Assembly: GCA_003993805.1 (NCBI GenBank)
Contig: RSEF01000003.1
Span: 59,872,410-59,936,409 of the forward strand
Source: Himantopus leucocephalus
Taxonomy: Eukaryota; Chordata; Aves; Charadriiformes; Recurvirostridae
Reading direction: 5' to 3'
DNA: 64,000 nt
Below, one piece after another: positions 1 to 13,160 of this stretch. The notes under the pieces are model-generated. The model did no database searches. It was not told the DNA's origin and worked only from the letters and a program-made list of their open reading frames with translations. Position 1 is the stretch's first letter. The number at the start of each line of letters is the position of its first letter. Both the position numbers and the translations under genes were made by a program.

Positions 1-87
1 AATAACGTCCCTGGAGCTCTCTGCGCTGGGTAGAGGGGTGGCGGGGTGCCGGGCGAGGGAAGCTCGGCCGCTGAGGCTGCGAGTCCA
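1..87 (+). repeat. Direct duplicate, copy 1 (partner 185-271)
   Basis: These 87 bases match 185-271 at a fixed offset of 184 with three mismatches (positions 7, 11 and 43 or so). Copy 1 ends directly against a single N at 88. The window edge cuts the left side, so the full extent of the duplicate is not visible. The abrupt end at the N favours two overlapping contig ends or haplotypes left unmerged over a genuine tandem duplication. Confidence 0.85.
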
Positions 88-184
88 NTAACTCCCAGAG
101 AACATGATGGTCATTGTAGAAATGCAGTCTGTATTATTTTAAATTAGAAAGTCCAGTTAGTTAATTAGAAATTCTAGTTGTCAA

Positions 185-271
185 AATAACATCCATGGAG
201 CTCTCTGCGCTGGGTAGAGGGGTGGCAGGGTGCCGGGCGAGGGAAGCTCGGCCGCTGAGGCTGCGAGTCCA
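185..271 (+). repeat. Direct duplicate, copy 2 (partner 1-87)
   Basis: Second copy of the 87-base block at 1-87, about 97 percent identical by eye. It lies 97 bases to the right of the single-N gap and is followed at once by another short duplicate (271-295 and 297-321) around a second N. Confidence 0.85.
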
Positions 272-321
272 GTCCCTCCGTGCTGCTAACCTGGGNAGTC
301 CCTCCGTGCTGCTGACCTGGG
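271..321 (+). repeat. 25-base direct duplicate flanking a single N
   Basis: Bases 271-295 and 297-321 are the same 25-mer with one a/g difference, separated only by the N at 296. A duplicate meeting exactly at an N is the expected footprint of an unmerged contig overlap, though a real two-unit tandem repeat cannot be excluded. Confidence 0.85.
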
Positions 322-3300
322 GCTGCCTGAGGGCTTCTGCCCACCGCAGCAAGGAGGAGAAGAAGATTTAGGGAAGGGCTGTGAAGGGGTGAAGATGCCT
401 TTGTTCCCGCGGCCGTGTGGTGTTGCACCGCGGGCTGGTTGTGCCGGTGCCGTCAGCCGTGCAGCTCCGCTGTGAGCCAGCGTCGGGAGCTGAGCCGGCG
501 TGGGAAAGGCGAAAAGGAAAGGGGGCAGGCTTTTTTTTGTCAGTGTCAGGTCCTTGCTGGGTGTGACTGTTGGGGAAAGGGAGGGGAGGGATGAAGTGGT
601 GAGGAATGGAAATTGTTCCAGTGTGCCGCTCTCGCTTTGAGCGGTAAAACGATGGTCTGAGGGTACATCAGCCAGTTCTAAGTGGTTGACTTACTGCCAG
701 CTTAGATGTTTCTCTGCATAGCTTCAGACACTTCCACTGTAATACATGCTTTTAACAAAGTGAATATGGTTTATTTAATCTATTTTTATGATGTAGCTGG
801 GACTGCTCAGGCCAACGTGTGGTCAGTTTCCAGCTCTCTGCTAACAGGTTGTAACTTTTGAAGAGGCACAAGACAGAAACAGCTTTTGTTTCTGTGTGCG
901 GTCCCTGTGGAGCCACTGTACAGTCTCCTTCTGGGATGGGCTCTTCCCGGCCCAGGTGAGTGACTTTAGGGGTGGAAATGGGAAGCAGAGTGTGAGGGCA
1001 GGTCTTGGCACGTTGGTTTCCGAGAAGGGCAAATAAAGGTGTGCAGAGGGTATTGGCTTCCCCTGTGACGTTTGGGCTGTGCTTGTGGGTCGGATCCATC
1101 ATTCTTCTCCTGCGCGCTGGAGGAGGCTTGCAGCACACCCCAGGAGGCACCGTGAGAAGGGAAGGACAGGGGAGGTGTGTTTTGGGTGGATTTCCCCTCA
1201 AGCCCTTTCTGAACAAAACAAGAGGAACAAAACCTCCCTCCCCAAATGTTTTTTCATAAAAGGTGTAAAACCAATCACAAAACCTTCAGTGTTATGCAGA
1301 TAATTTAGAGGGCACTTTAAACACAAAATTCAGTTGTTTGAAGTTAGTTTTCATCGAAGTTGTATGTGTACCTCTAAAATTTTCAGGTGCTTAGATATTT
1401 GCTTAACAAAAAAAGCTTGTTTTCTTTGAGCTAAACTAAGTATCCAAGATTTGAAACAAATTCTTAGGCAAAAGAGCCACCTTCTCATCCCAAACACTAA
1501 TTACTGAGACTTTCTATTTTCTCAGGAGTCTCATCCTCTCAGAATAAATATTGCGTTTTCAGAGCACATTTCCTTGGATTTCGCTTGTTGGGATTAGCTA
1601 TTGTAGTGCTGTCACTTACCCCGCGGGGTTGCTCCTGCTTGGCTGCATGGGGGAGAAAAGGGAGAAATTACTGCAGCTTGTGGAGATGCTTCGCCCTAAT
1701 TATTATTCTTCATTGAGGAGCAATGGTCCACCTCAGTGCTGACCACTGGAAAGCATGCATTTGCAAAGTGTCCGGAGATCCAGGATGAGAAATGGCCCGT
1801 ATTCAGGTATAAGCAAAATTTCTAATGCAGCTACTCCAGCTGTAAGTTTTAGCAATTTGTTTCTGTTCTTTGCTCTTGCAAGTCTTCATGGTTTTTAAAG
1901 GGAAGGAGGAAAGGATTGAAGTTTCTTTTCATTAGGTTTAGTAAAAATAGGACGTCAGTACATGTACAGTCTACTTTTGGGGCAGTCAGTACGGCACCCA
2001 CTACGTGACCTTGATTATGCAGTTAAGGGGAACAGAAGCACTCTGTTTTTTTATTTTCCACAATTTAAGCACAATAAAATGCTGTCAAATAAGGTCTAGC
2101 AGGATCCCATAAGTCTGATGAGGCCCTTTTCTTGTGTTTTTCTTCCCTGCTAAGCTGCTCGGTATTCCAGCGTCCTCCAAACTTTTGCATGCTGTGAAGT
2201 AACGAAGCAGAACATTAAATCTTTTAAATCCGAAGAGTGCCGGCAATCTACTGAGCGTTTCACAGCACTGTTGTCAGCAAAGAATGCCTGTGTGTATTCT
2301 CTACATTGTAATCCTCTGAGTGTGAAATTAGATCTGCTACCAGTTTTTCTTTTTTTTTTCTTCTTGAATTCTTTTTCGTATCAAATATAATATGTAGTTT
2401 AATCACCCTATCTGATTCTGGGTATATAAAGCAGGGGATTACCCTTTTGATAAGTAGATTTCCACTCTTTTTTTTTTTTTAGTAGTACAGCTTAATAGTA
2501 CAATTTAAATAGAATGAATGGTAGTGTGAAGAATTCCAGTCTTTTTTTCCCTTTTGTTTTTGCATTGGTAAATATTCAAAAGGAGCTCCAATGTCAGCCT
2601 ATACATGCCAATTTATATTTTGCAATTCTACTTTAGATCGTGTAGCCTTTTTATGATGAAAGGTGGGCTAATAGGTGCTTTCAAAACATTGCTAAACATA
2701 ATTTTATATCAACTTCAAATGTCAGTGGCACAGTAATATCAGAGTATCTTAAATAGTTCTTTTCCTTTACTGTGTTTCTGTTGATCACAACAAGTGTTAA
2801 CTCACTGGGGTTTTTTTCCCCTCCATTTAAACAAGTTAGTAAACTTTTTTTTATATCTGTGTCTTCAGCTGAAATGAGACTGGTGCTTACCTGGCACATC
2901 ATGGAGTAATGTGAAATTGGTTAGTGCTTGAGATTTAGAAAGGGGCCAGGGGAGCATGGAAAGTTAGGGAGTGACTGACGTTAGTAGCTGGCACAGATGT
3001 GCACTTACCTGCAAGGACAAAATTATACAGGCTGAAAAGACACGAATGAGATTGAATTGGATTAGTTTGAATAAAGGGATCCAGTGGTGCAGATGTCTTA
3101 AACAGCTGAAATTGTCTGCTCTGTGCTCGCCAGCATGATGAAATCCTTGCAGGGACGTGGGAAGCCCCCGTGTTACAAAGAATGGAGAAGGTTCAGGTTC
3201 CTTTATGGAAAGTTGAGCTACTTGGAGATGTTCATCCGAGGAAGCAGAAGGTAGCGCTTGTTGTAAATGTGTTTTGAGTTAGCAAATCTGTTGTGAGTTT

Positions 3301-6300
3301 ATCTGGGGAGAGAGTTACTGGATGAGCAGGGAGGAGGCAAGTACATGTGGTGAGTAGTGCTGAGGGGGAAAGATCACCGTTGGGCAGCTTTGGGATTCCC
3401 ATTTGCTAGAGCTGAGGTGGGCACAGGGACAAGGCGCCAATTTCTCTGTCTCTTGGCACAGGTGTGAATAGGGCTGTCTCTGGATGCAGTCAGTTGTTGG
3501 GCAAAGAACTAATTTTGTTTCTGTGTAAATGAGATTCCACGTTTGGAAGTAACATGGGCGTATTTCTGGTCCCTGCTTATTGCAGGTAGATTTAAATAGG
3601 GGGTTATATTTTTGGCATTTAGCTGACTAAACAGAAGAAAGAGCGTGCTTTCATGCTTGTAAAAGCACAAGTTGTCCTTGCTGTTCAGAATAATCTGGCT
3701 TTTTCATCTGAATATGAAGTTAGTTAAAAAAAAAGTCAAAGCATACACAATACCCAAGGTCTGCTGCGGTAGAGAAACATGAGTATTCTTTGCTTTAAAT
3801 GAATATATTTATTCACTCATTTATCTTCAGTAAAAATGTAGGGATTATAATGTGATGAAGCTGTGAGGGACTTCGATGTAATGAATCCTGGCAGCTCAGG
3901 TGAGACCAGGAAAAACTTAAACTTCCTTATACTCATAAACTCAAAGGGCTGCAGACTAAGATTGGCGCAGAACAATGATTGTTTTTTCCTTAAGGCTGAT
4001 TTGAAAAAATATTTTCCATGTCTCTTAAAATAATAATTACAAGTTTTGAGTATGCACAGATATCCTTGTTTAAGAGCAATCTAAGCTTCTGTTATACTTG
4101 AAGTCTTCTGTGATCCTGTAATACAAATTCTGTGATTACAGGTAGGATAAAAGCAGCATTTGTTGAAGTTGTATACTTTGCCTTGCTGTGGCCTTGCATG
4201 TTGTTTTGTGAAAAGTGTGAACACTTGAAATGTTGGAATTTCTTTTAAGCAGCAGCACTCTGGGCTTTCGCTTCCATTCTCTTTAATCTGGGTGAATATG
4301 TCTAAACAAGTACGCTGACATGGCAGTCATCATCCAACTGTTTACACTGTGCTGCAAAACAGAAGAAAGCTCATGGAAAAATAAATTCCATTATTTGAAA
4401 TTTATTTGACATTACAGGTATGTGTGGTTTCAGGATACTGTTGCAGATCTTGTTTCCTGGAGAGTCCTTTGTTTGATATAATAATTGTGGCATTTTTCTC
4501 CTGTGTGAATCTTGTTGCTGTTAGCTATGCTTTTTTGGCTTCCAGAGGCATTTAATGAAGCCTTCTCTTTAAAATCCCGTGAGACATATAGCAAGATCAG
4601 AGTGGAGCAGAGCTGCCCGTTTATCACTTTCCTTGCAGGGAGAGTCGTAGATGCCGTGCTGCTGCCATCCTCACTGCCTGGTGTGCCTCACAGCCGTGAT
4701 TTACCTGTGACCTTCCCTGTGAAAGCTGCTGTACTCCCATTCGTTAGTGTAGTTCTTGCTCACACTTAATAAAGGTAGGTCCTTTGCTGTTGGCAGGATT
4801 GTGTAGGTGAGGGCTGCACTGATTTGGTCATAGTTAAAGCATAATGAAGTCATGCTTCTTCGCTTACTTGCTGCCCAAAAGGTATGAAGCTTGGTGAGAG
4901 CTTGCGTATGCCTTTGCGTTGGGCGTATCTGATACGCGGGGTATAACTTGTGTTTTAAGATTGAGCTAGGACATGTGTTGATTCAAGACCTTTAGGAATG
5001 TATTTGTTTCAGTGTGGGACACTGTCAATGTAGAGATAAATTCATAATTAGAGAAAGAGACTGGGGTCAGCCAGGTGCAAGAAACTCTGTCTGCTGTGCT
5101 TTATAATCTAATCAATTTTGTGTTAAGAACTTGATCTCGAAGTCTTTGAAAAACTTCCCTTGCTCCATTTTGAGGTACTTTATGATTTTTCCAGTGAATA
5201 CAGCAATAAACTTGTTGATTGGATGAATCTTCCAAATCTCATTACATTACCATTTTAATTGGAAAATGAATGAAAAGCTGTTATAACCAGGGGCAACAGC
5301 AGATATGGAAGAAGTGAGAATCCTCAGAGGGACTCCGTCCCTTTCTGGAGGGGCCTTTGGTATGCGCTTTAGCAACACATTTAAATTATTCATACCAAAA
5401 TTTCAAAATGAGTAATAATCATTCAGTGCTCTTTCAATGATGTTATTCTGAAAAACAAGAACTTTTAAAAACCTGGAAGGTTTTGAGATCAGGTTTTGAA
5501 TGCTTTAAAAGAAAAGTTGCTCTTAGATAGATGTAGTCTCGTAGCTAATAATATTGAGGACTCGGGAGTGCCTTCCAGTGATCGCAACTGCTTTATAAGC
5601 ACTTAGTCTAGTCCTTGCTTCTGTTAAAATTAATGAGAGTTTTGCCACCGGCTTCAGTGGAAGCAGGCTACGTCTCTTTAATTATTTGAGCTTCGCTTCA
5701 CTCAAGTAAAAGCACAGACGCAGAGTCAGAAAAACAGACGTGAAATCCTGGCCCCATGGAAATTAGCTGACTTCTATTGTGGGTTTCCTCACAGAGCTTT
5801 TTAATAACCTACTCAACTGAGATAACTGCTGTTCTGTAGTTTTCTCTGTTTGTAAAGTGGAGGAAACGATACCATAAATCACAAGGTGGTCATGGGGCTT
5901 TGTGTATTAATGATATCTAATGGAGTGTTAGATTGTTTTGGTTGAAGCATGATGTGGATATGTAGATAAATTATTGAGTCTCTTGTAAATAATAAAGTTG
6001 TCTCTTCCCTACATACTAACTCAGTAGTGGAAACACAGCAGAAAGGAATGAATGACCTTTGTTAGGAGAAGGAATATTTAAACAGGTACCAGTTAATTCT
6101 TTTAAGGTATCTGTAGCTGGATGGCTGTTTCAGACAAGGGCGTCTCCTCCTTGATGATCCTCATGGTGGTTTTCTTTGTATTTTTTTCCACCTACTGCAG
6201 GAAATTAAAGAATCGTGGCCCTGCCTTCATAGTGTGTGCACATAGTATATGCTGTGTTTATAGAAAATACCATGCCATCACACGCTAACGATGACGGGTT

Positions 6301-9300
6301 GTGCTGGCTGTGTTGCATCGGATCTCTCCTGTCAGAGAAGATGAAGAGAGATGCGGCAGGCGTGGTGGTGGTTATCCCACCGGTGGTGCACCGCTGGGAA
6401 TCCGAGGCCGAGAGGCGGGTGTATAACTTGCCCCTTGCTCAGCCCATGGCCTGGGAGCTCCACTGAGCTTAAAGATCAGTCGTGGGAGTTTGAGTGAGCC
6501 TTCAGCAGCTGGGCTTCCACCAGGGCTCCCCTCAGCCTGTGGTGAGACGCCTTCCCCCCCGTGTCTCACCACAGCCTTCCTCTGTGGCTTTGAAGAGGGA
6601 AGGTTGAGGGGAGTCCTGATTGATTTTGCCGTACAGGTCTGGGAATTAGCATGTGAGTTACGAGAGCCATAGGAATCATCAGCCAACTCTTGCATCTCTC
6701 TGATGACTTGCTGTGGCAGCACTGTGGAGCAGCGCTGTGGCAAGGCCCGTGTAGTCTGCAATCCTGAAAGAGACACGGGAAGTGTTTTCAACATCTGTTA
6801 ACTTAACTTTAATGTACAGTATACGACCAAAGGCAAAGCTAAATTAGAAGTAATGGGCGTTGCAAAGGTTTGTGGCAATGCTGAGTTATGTCTGAAAGAA
6901 AACAGTAGGAATTGCTGCAAAATTATTATTTAACGTTGGCTGTATGTCAGGAACAGCCCATGAAAGCCTATTTGTGAACTCACTGGTGTCTCCTCCACGG
7001 CTGCAGTCCCACCTTCCCCTCTCTGCTGAGCCATTTCAGGAAGCTGACAGAAACGAAACCCATGGGATTCTCTCCAACAGGAAAAAAAAAAGTGATGATT
7101 TTCTGTTGGGTGAGCAGCTCAGGAGTGGAGGGCAGACCGCAATTAGATCGGCTTAAGCTGCACGAAACTGGGGCCTCAGGGCTTCCCTCTGCTTTGTTTC
7201 TCAGCCCTAACAAGGCAGTGGGTCTCCATTCCGACTTGAGCGGGGCTTGCGGTGGGAGCTGCTGGCCAGTGGGGCTGGGTTGGGGATGACTGCCATCGCA
7301 GTGGCTGGAACGATGTCTCAGCAGCATGTCTCAGTACCTGCCCTTCAGCTGGTCGGTCTTCCTCTGCTCTTGACTGGTTTAGTTGGCAAGTGAAGAAAAT
7401 TTGGGGCATGTTTTGAGCAAAAACCTTGGTACCACTGCCCGTTGCCAGCAACGTGTGAGTGTGATTGCACGAGGGACCAGATTGGGGGGTGGAGGGGATG
7501 AAAAATGGTCCGTGGAGGTTTGATTTGATTTACTTGATTTTGCAGGGTTATTTTTCAGCCGGGTGGGTTCCTTAGGCTGGTTGGCTGCTGGGGCGGCACC
7601 TGTACCAGTCCTTGTCCCTGTCTTGTGCAGCGTCGGGTGGTGGCTGCTGCAGCAGTGCTGCCGCCAGACGTCAGATTGTGGCTGAAATACAGCTCACACT
7701 GCCCTAATATCTTATTTTAATTTGTTTTGGCTTCCCTAGAGAAAGTAATTTGTCATGAAAACTTAAATGTAATAACACTGCTTGACTAATTCCTCCCTCA
7801 TTAACCGTATGATGTGCCATCGAGAACTGGGCAATTCCTTTTTTTCCCCCCCAAGAATGCTGCATTTCAGTCACCTGCGAGGCTTGTGCTAGTGCTGCAT
7901 CTCTGTTTCGGTAGCCTGCACTGAAGTGTTTATTAAAGTTGTGAAGAATAAATTTTCACATTTGTATTTTAATAGGAATACTTAAATACTTTAAAGTACT
8001 TCGAACAGATCTTTTTGGAACACAGCTTTATTGTTTTGTTAAAGCTCAGTGCCACTGTGTCTCACAAAATGTAAGTTGCTTTAGAAAAGTGAACATCTCC
8101 CTTTTTTTTTTTTTTAAAGCAAATGCCTTCATTTAGTTGTAGATCAATGATAGTTTGTTTTTTTAAAAATATAGATATGAAGCGGAAAACAGAAGAAATA
8201 CATAAATATGTTGACTTGCTCTGGTTTTGAAAAAACTTACTACAAATGTATTTATGCCTTAGCCATCGGTAATTGAAATGTCCTCCCTTTACGCATGTAC
8301 TTGTTTTCTGTTCACTTTGACACAGATGAGCCAAATTAGAGTTCAGTGGTAACTATATTAATTGGAAAAATTGAACAATATTGGTTTTAATGTTTCCCCT
8401 TATAATTATAGGAAATACATGATCTTATTTGTGGTAGTGGTTGGCTACCCATATATCTAGTAATTATAACTGTTACAAAGAAGTAAAACAGAAACACATT
8501 TTTTCTGATGCTCCATGAATTTCATTGGGAATTGGTAACGATTGCAACGGACGTGCATTTTTGAAGAAGATTAAGTAAACAAACAGATAAAAAGGTTGGT
8601 TGGCAGGCTGACAACTTGCTAGAGTTTCTGCTGACTCCTCTGAGTTTCCACTGTGATCTCCTTCCTTTGAAAACAGGACGAACGGGTTCAAAATTATCTG
8701 GCTGTGCTGTCTAAATCAGCCGCTTTTCACTGTCACAGTAAATGAATTTTGATTAAAGAGATGCTTTGAGGAAAGGTGGTGACAGATTTATGCTCTGCAA
8801 AGCTTTACCTGGTGACCTGAGTCTCTGGGCCTAGAATTATTCTATATTTAGAAGGGAACAATTAAATATAGCAGGAGCAACTGAGGGTTTTTATTACAAC
8901 TGCGTAGCATTTATGATTATGCAGATAAAGGCCGCACTTTGGTTTATGGATGAAAGCTTTACTTTTTTTTTTTTTTGGTGTGTATAAAAGTCAGGTCAGA
9001 GTCCAAGTGCACAGATTCTAACCTAAGTATGTGTCCTTTTAATTTCATAATCTATTTTAAATCAAGCGTAGATAACAACAGAGAATGCTGCTGAGTAAAC
9101 TCAATTCACTGAATGCTTGGAAGAACTGCTTTAACAAAGTGAATAGTAAAACAAGGCAAAGACTCTCAACTCCTTGCTTTTTAAGCAATACTAGTGAAAC
9201 GAACCTTTACATGGAAGTCTTCAAAATTCAGATTAACAATGCAATCAAATTAGTGTTTTCACACTTGCTTACTCCAGATGGAGGAGATCTATCAACTGAA

Positions 9301-12300
9301 GTATATGTAAGAACATTTTAAAAAATGTGATTGAATATTTTATGCGTTCCAGGGGCAGTATCTCTTTTTGGATGACCTTTTTGTTAGCTGCTTTGTATGT
9401 GGGATTTTACCTACTGGGGAGATTTAAATAGTGTGCAATACATAAAAGGAACGGAAAGTGTGTCTGTGTGTATGTGAGAAAATGATATAAGCAGATATCT
9501 GATGGGAATAATTTCCTGCAGAGAGAAGATGCTGATTGAATACACTTCAATCTCGTATATTGATTTATTTTTTTTTTCTCCTGTGTGTGTATGTGTTTTA
9601 TAGACCAGCAAAAGCCTTTAATGAAATCGCCTGGCCATTGATTGCTTTCATATCAATTGAAAGCGTATTAAAGAACTTACTATCAATGATAAGAATAGTA
9701 AGCTGTCAGTAGTATTTTTTTTCTTAGTGGCAGTTAAAACAATTTCATTAATATTAGTAAACATCTGCAATTGTAAGTTCTTTATGCATTGCAAGTGACT
9801 CTTCCACTTGATATTTTGGTTTGGAGTAAACACAAATTTTGGACTTCAATTTAGGGTCTCAAAATGAAATACTTCTTCCCCTCCCCTGAATTCTCCAGCA
9901 AGGAGATTTTCAGGTATTTGGTTGTGGATTTTAGCTGGCTTAGATAACCTTATATGCAAAGGCTGTTTTAAAGCAGGAAATCACTACATTCGGGTGTTCT
10001 TAAAATTTGTATTCATTTCAGAACTAGTACAACACTCGTGAAAGGTTTGATGGATGTGTGGGTTAACATGCTGCACGCGTGGATAAGGATGATGTTGTAT
10101 TGCTGTGCAATTTGTCCAGATACCATATGCGTTTGCTGCCTTGGTAGTGCCCATATGAGACTTGATACAGGTGAGAAGAGATGACAGAGATGGAAAGCAA
10201 GCAGTGCAGCTGCAGTGACGCTGGCAGGGAACGTGACTTTCCCTGTGCTGCCCAGAGCTCTGCTCCGGCTGGAGGGGTGGCCAGGTTGGCCATCGCACAG
10301 GCAGATTGGTCTTTGCGGTGCTAGGAGAGGCACGTGCTTCCCATTAGGTGTCCGTAAGCAGATCCTGTGTTTCTGCTACAGTCTGTCCAAGTTTAAAAAC
10401 CCTGGAGTTCCTCGAGCCCATCGTTTGGTAAGAGGACTGACTATTTCTACATGCAGTGTGTAAGGCCAATGTTACACGGTCCAAGAATATTACAAGAAAG
10501 TGTTGGTATGCGTAAAAAAAATACATGTGTGACCAAGTTTATATTAATGCATTTATGTGAAAAGCTGATTTTAAAAAAGAGTTCATATTGCATCAAATCC
10601 AGGTTTAAATAATGAAGTCCAGGATTCTCCAGTTACTGATGAGTTTCTTACATGGTGCTATTGCAATTTTTGGAAGAGAAACAGGAGTGACTTCATTCGA
10701 ATCAAGGGGTATGGCTTTTTTCCACTGTCTCCTGGAACTGGTCTGAGAAAAAGAAACACATGTACTCCGTATCCCTCCACAGAACTACTGAGGGCCCACA
10801 TTTACAGAGCCCTCATTGAAATGTGCTAGTCCTTCTCAAATAATTAAAAATGAGAAATGAATTGCCAAGTTTATAAAACTGTATGCTCTGCTCGACAATA
10901 CTTTCTTTCTCTTTAGCATGGTAAATTAAAATAATAAAAAAAGGAAGTCAGTTTGGTTGTCAGTTTCTAGGAATATTCTAGGCCTTAGTACCAGAAATCT
11001 GTTCATTTTATTTACATTAATTTCCCCCAAAAGGGGGAGAAGTAAGCAGCACAGTGCTGTGTTAGCATAACCATGCTTTCTAGTGCTTCTGTGGGTCGCA
11101 ACAGTAATTCTCCTGCTTACTCTCCCTGTAGAAAATGAGTTGATAACATGAGTGACCATCTCCGAGAGAAATAGCGGGTGAGGGGAACAGTGAAGGGAGG
11201 ATGGAGGAAATGGTAAAGGGGATGCTAGTTCAAAGAAACTGCCGGCAGGTAGTAAAATCAAGCCTCGCTTGGGGGAATTTTTGAGCCAGTGGTGAGGAGT
11301 CTGGTGCAACTGAAGCTTCTGAGGGGTGGGAGGATGAAGCATGAAGGTTGAGGGACACAGTGCAATTGGCCTAGAGAAGCAATGATGGGCCTCTGATACT
11401 TTATCTCAAGCACGCAGTTTCCTCCTTGCCCCGTCAAGCAAGCTTGGGGCATGTAAGCTTCAGGGGCAGTACGTGTCCGAGAACTTCAGCTTTGGTTGCC
11501 ATGGCTCTCTGTTGGAGAGCAGATTTTATCAAGAAGCTCGATTTTAGCATCACGTTCCTTTGCATGGACTCACATGCTTTTGCTTGAGGCCAGCTGCGTT
11601 CAGGGAGCAGGCTGCTGGCTGGCTGCGCTGGTGGCACGAGGGGGAAGCCGACAAAATCTGTATCGCTTCAGGTTAATTTATAGGCAAGGGCTTGTCCGCA
11701 GCTGTGGTGGGTAAATGAAACTGTGCAGCATCTTCCTTAGCCTGTGACGGGGAGCATTCGCGCCATGGGGCTCTGCAAATGGCCTCCCCTGGAAATTATC
11801 CCCAAATGATGGCGAAGTAAAGTTGGGCTGCTTCTTAGAGGCAGAGGTAGGGCCGTACTGCTGAGAATTTAGAAAACGGAATATAATAAAAACCAGGCTG
11901 AAATGACATCATTCTTTTCTGTTCCATGAGCACGCGCTGCATGTGTGGACAGTGCGCAGATGTCTTGCTTTGATAACTCGCTGCGTAGGTTTATGGCCTC
12001 GGAACGTTGATAATGAGAGATTGAACTGCGTGAAATTCTCTGGAAGCATGTATCAAACTTTAAGTTACATCTCTGCAATGTTTAGGGCATTCTAGTCATA
12101 AAAATTCACTACTTTAGTACTTAGTATTTTAAGTATTTTTTTTATTACTCTTCCTTCTCCTTTTTTTTAGTTGCTAATTGTTTCCAGACGTCTTTTTCAC
12201 TATGATGGAGAACTCTGTTGACGTTTTCCTTTTCTTTATTTAATTTTTTCCTTTCTTTTCTTTTTTTTGTTGTTAAGTGCAATGTGTAGGGAGGTGTTTT

Positions 12301-13106
12301 GATTTCACCCTCTTGCTAGAAAGCCAGAGCAGTAAACTTTGAACACGTGATGTTTCTTGCCATCAGGATTTCCTGCCAAGGGTGTCTGAGACCAGAAAAA
12401 GAAAAAAAAAAGGTGAAATCTCTGGAGACCTTTCTAATGGTTTGTCTTGGTTTACTCTTGTATTCCAGACTAGACTCTATTGTGTCTAAGAGCAGGATTG
12501 ATATATGCTGCCTGAGCCTGCTGATTGCTAGAGAACAGCTTTGCTAGATGAACATAACACATTCCATAGGTTTCTTCCTTTTATGGTCTCAGTTACAAAT
12601 AGTTTTTTAGCTCCAGTATAGTTTAGTGAATGTATTCTGCTTTTAAATAGACATTCAACATATGTGTCTCTGCTTTAACAAAGGGCCAACAAGCCATAGA
12701 TCAGATCAAAAAATCATTTTTCAGTTTGACTATATAATCCTACTAAATGGAGTTTATTTTTCCTTGTATGTCTTTTCCTTTATTTGCCAAAGTTCCTGTT
12801 CTTTAATATTATCCCCAAGTTTCCTGAGAATGTCCCATCAAATGACAGTACCCTATTTTGCTCTCTTGTGTTGATGATTCAGAGACGCCATAAATTGAAA
12901 AGAAGAGGGAATTAAGCAGTAACATAAATATAGTGGAGATGGTAGCTGTAGCAGACTGCTTCAGCTATGGACCCACAGTGATTTACAGTAGTGCACAGCT
13001 TGTTTTTCTTTACAGAAGATTTATGTTTCAGAGCAGTGAAAGGGATCAATGAAATAGAAGAAATTTTTCATTTTATAGCATATGAAGAAGGCTGTGCTGA
13101 GTTCTC

Positions 13107-13160
13107 AAAAAAAACCAAACCCCAAACAACCCAAAACAACAACAAAACCAAAACAAACCC
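13107..13160 (+). repeat. A/C-rich simple sequence
   Basis: A tract built almost only of A and C, in irregular aaacc, aaaac and aacaac units. It resembles decayed poly-A-derived low-complexity sequence. No flanking element identifies its source. Confidence 0.8.

Larger units (their letters stand above)
1..520. promoter_or_regulatory. CpG-rich segment, possible edge of a CpG island
   Basis: This stretch is clearly richer in G+C and CpG than the 20 kb that follow. I count about 14 CpG in roughly 110 bases between 407 and 517, against only scattered CpG after 600. No coding exon, TATA box or convincing splice donor could be tied to it. It also contains two single-N gaps and duplicated blocks, so its true length is uncertain. 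In birds such islands often mark promoters, so it could belong to a gene lying to the left or to another start site of the gene seen at 61.5 kb. That is inference; the sequence itself shows only the base composition. Confidence 0.4.
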
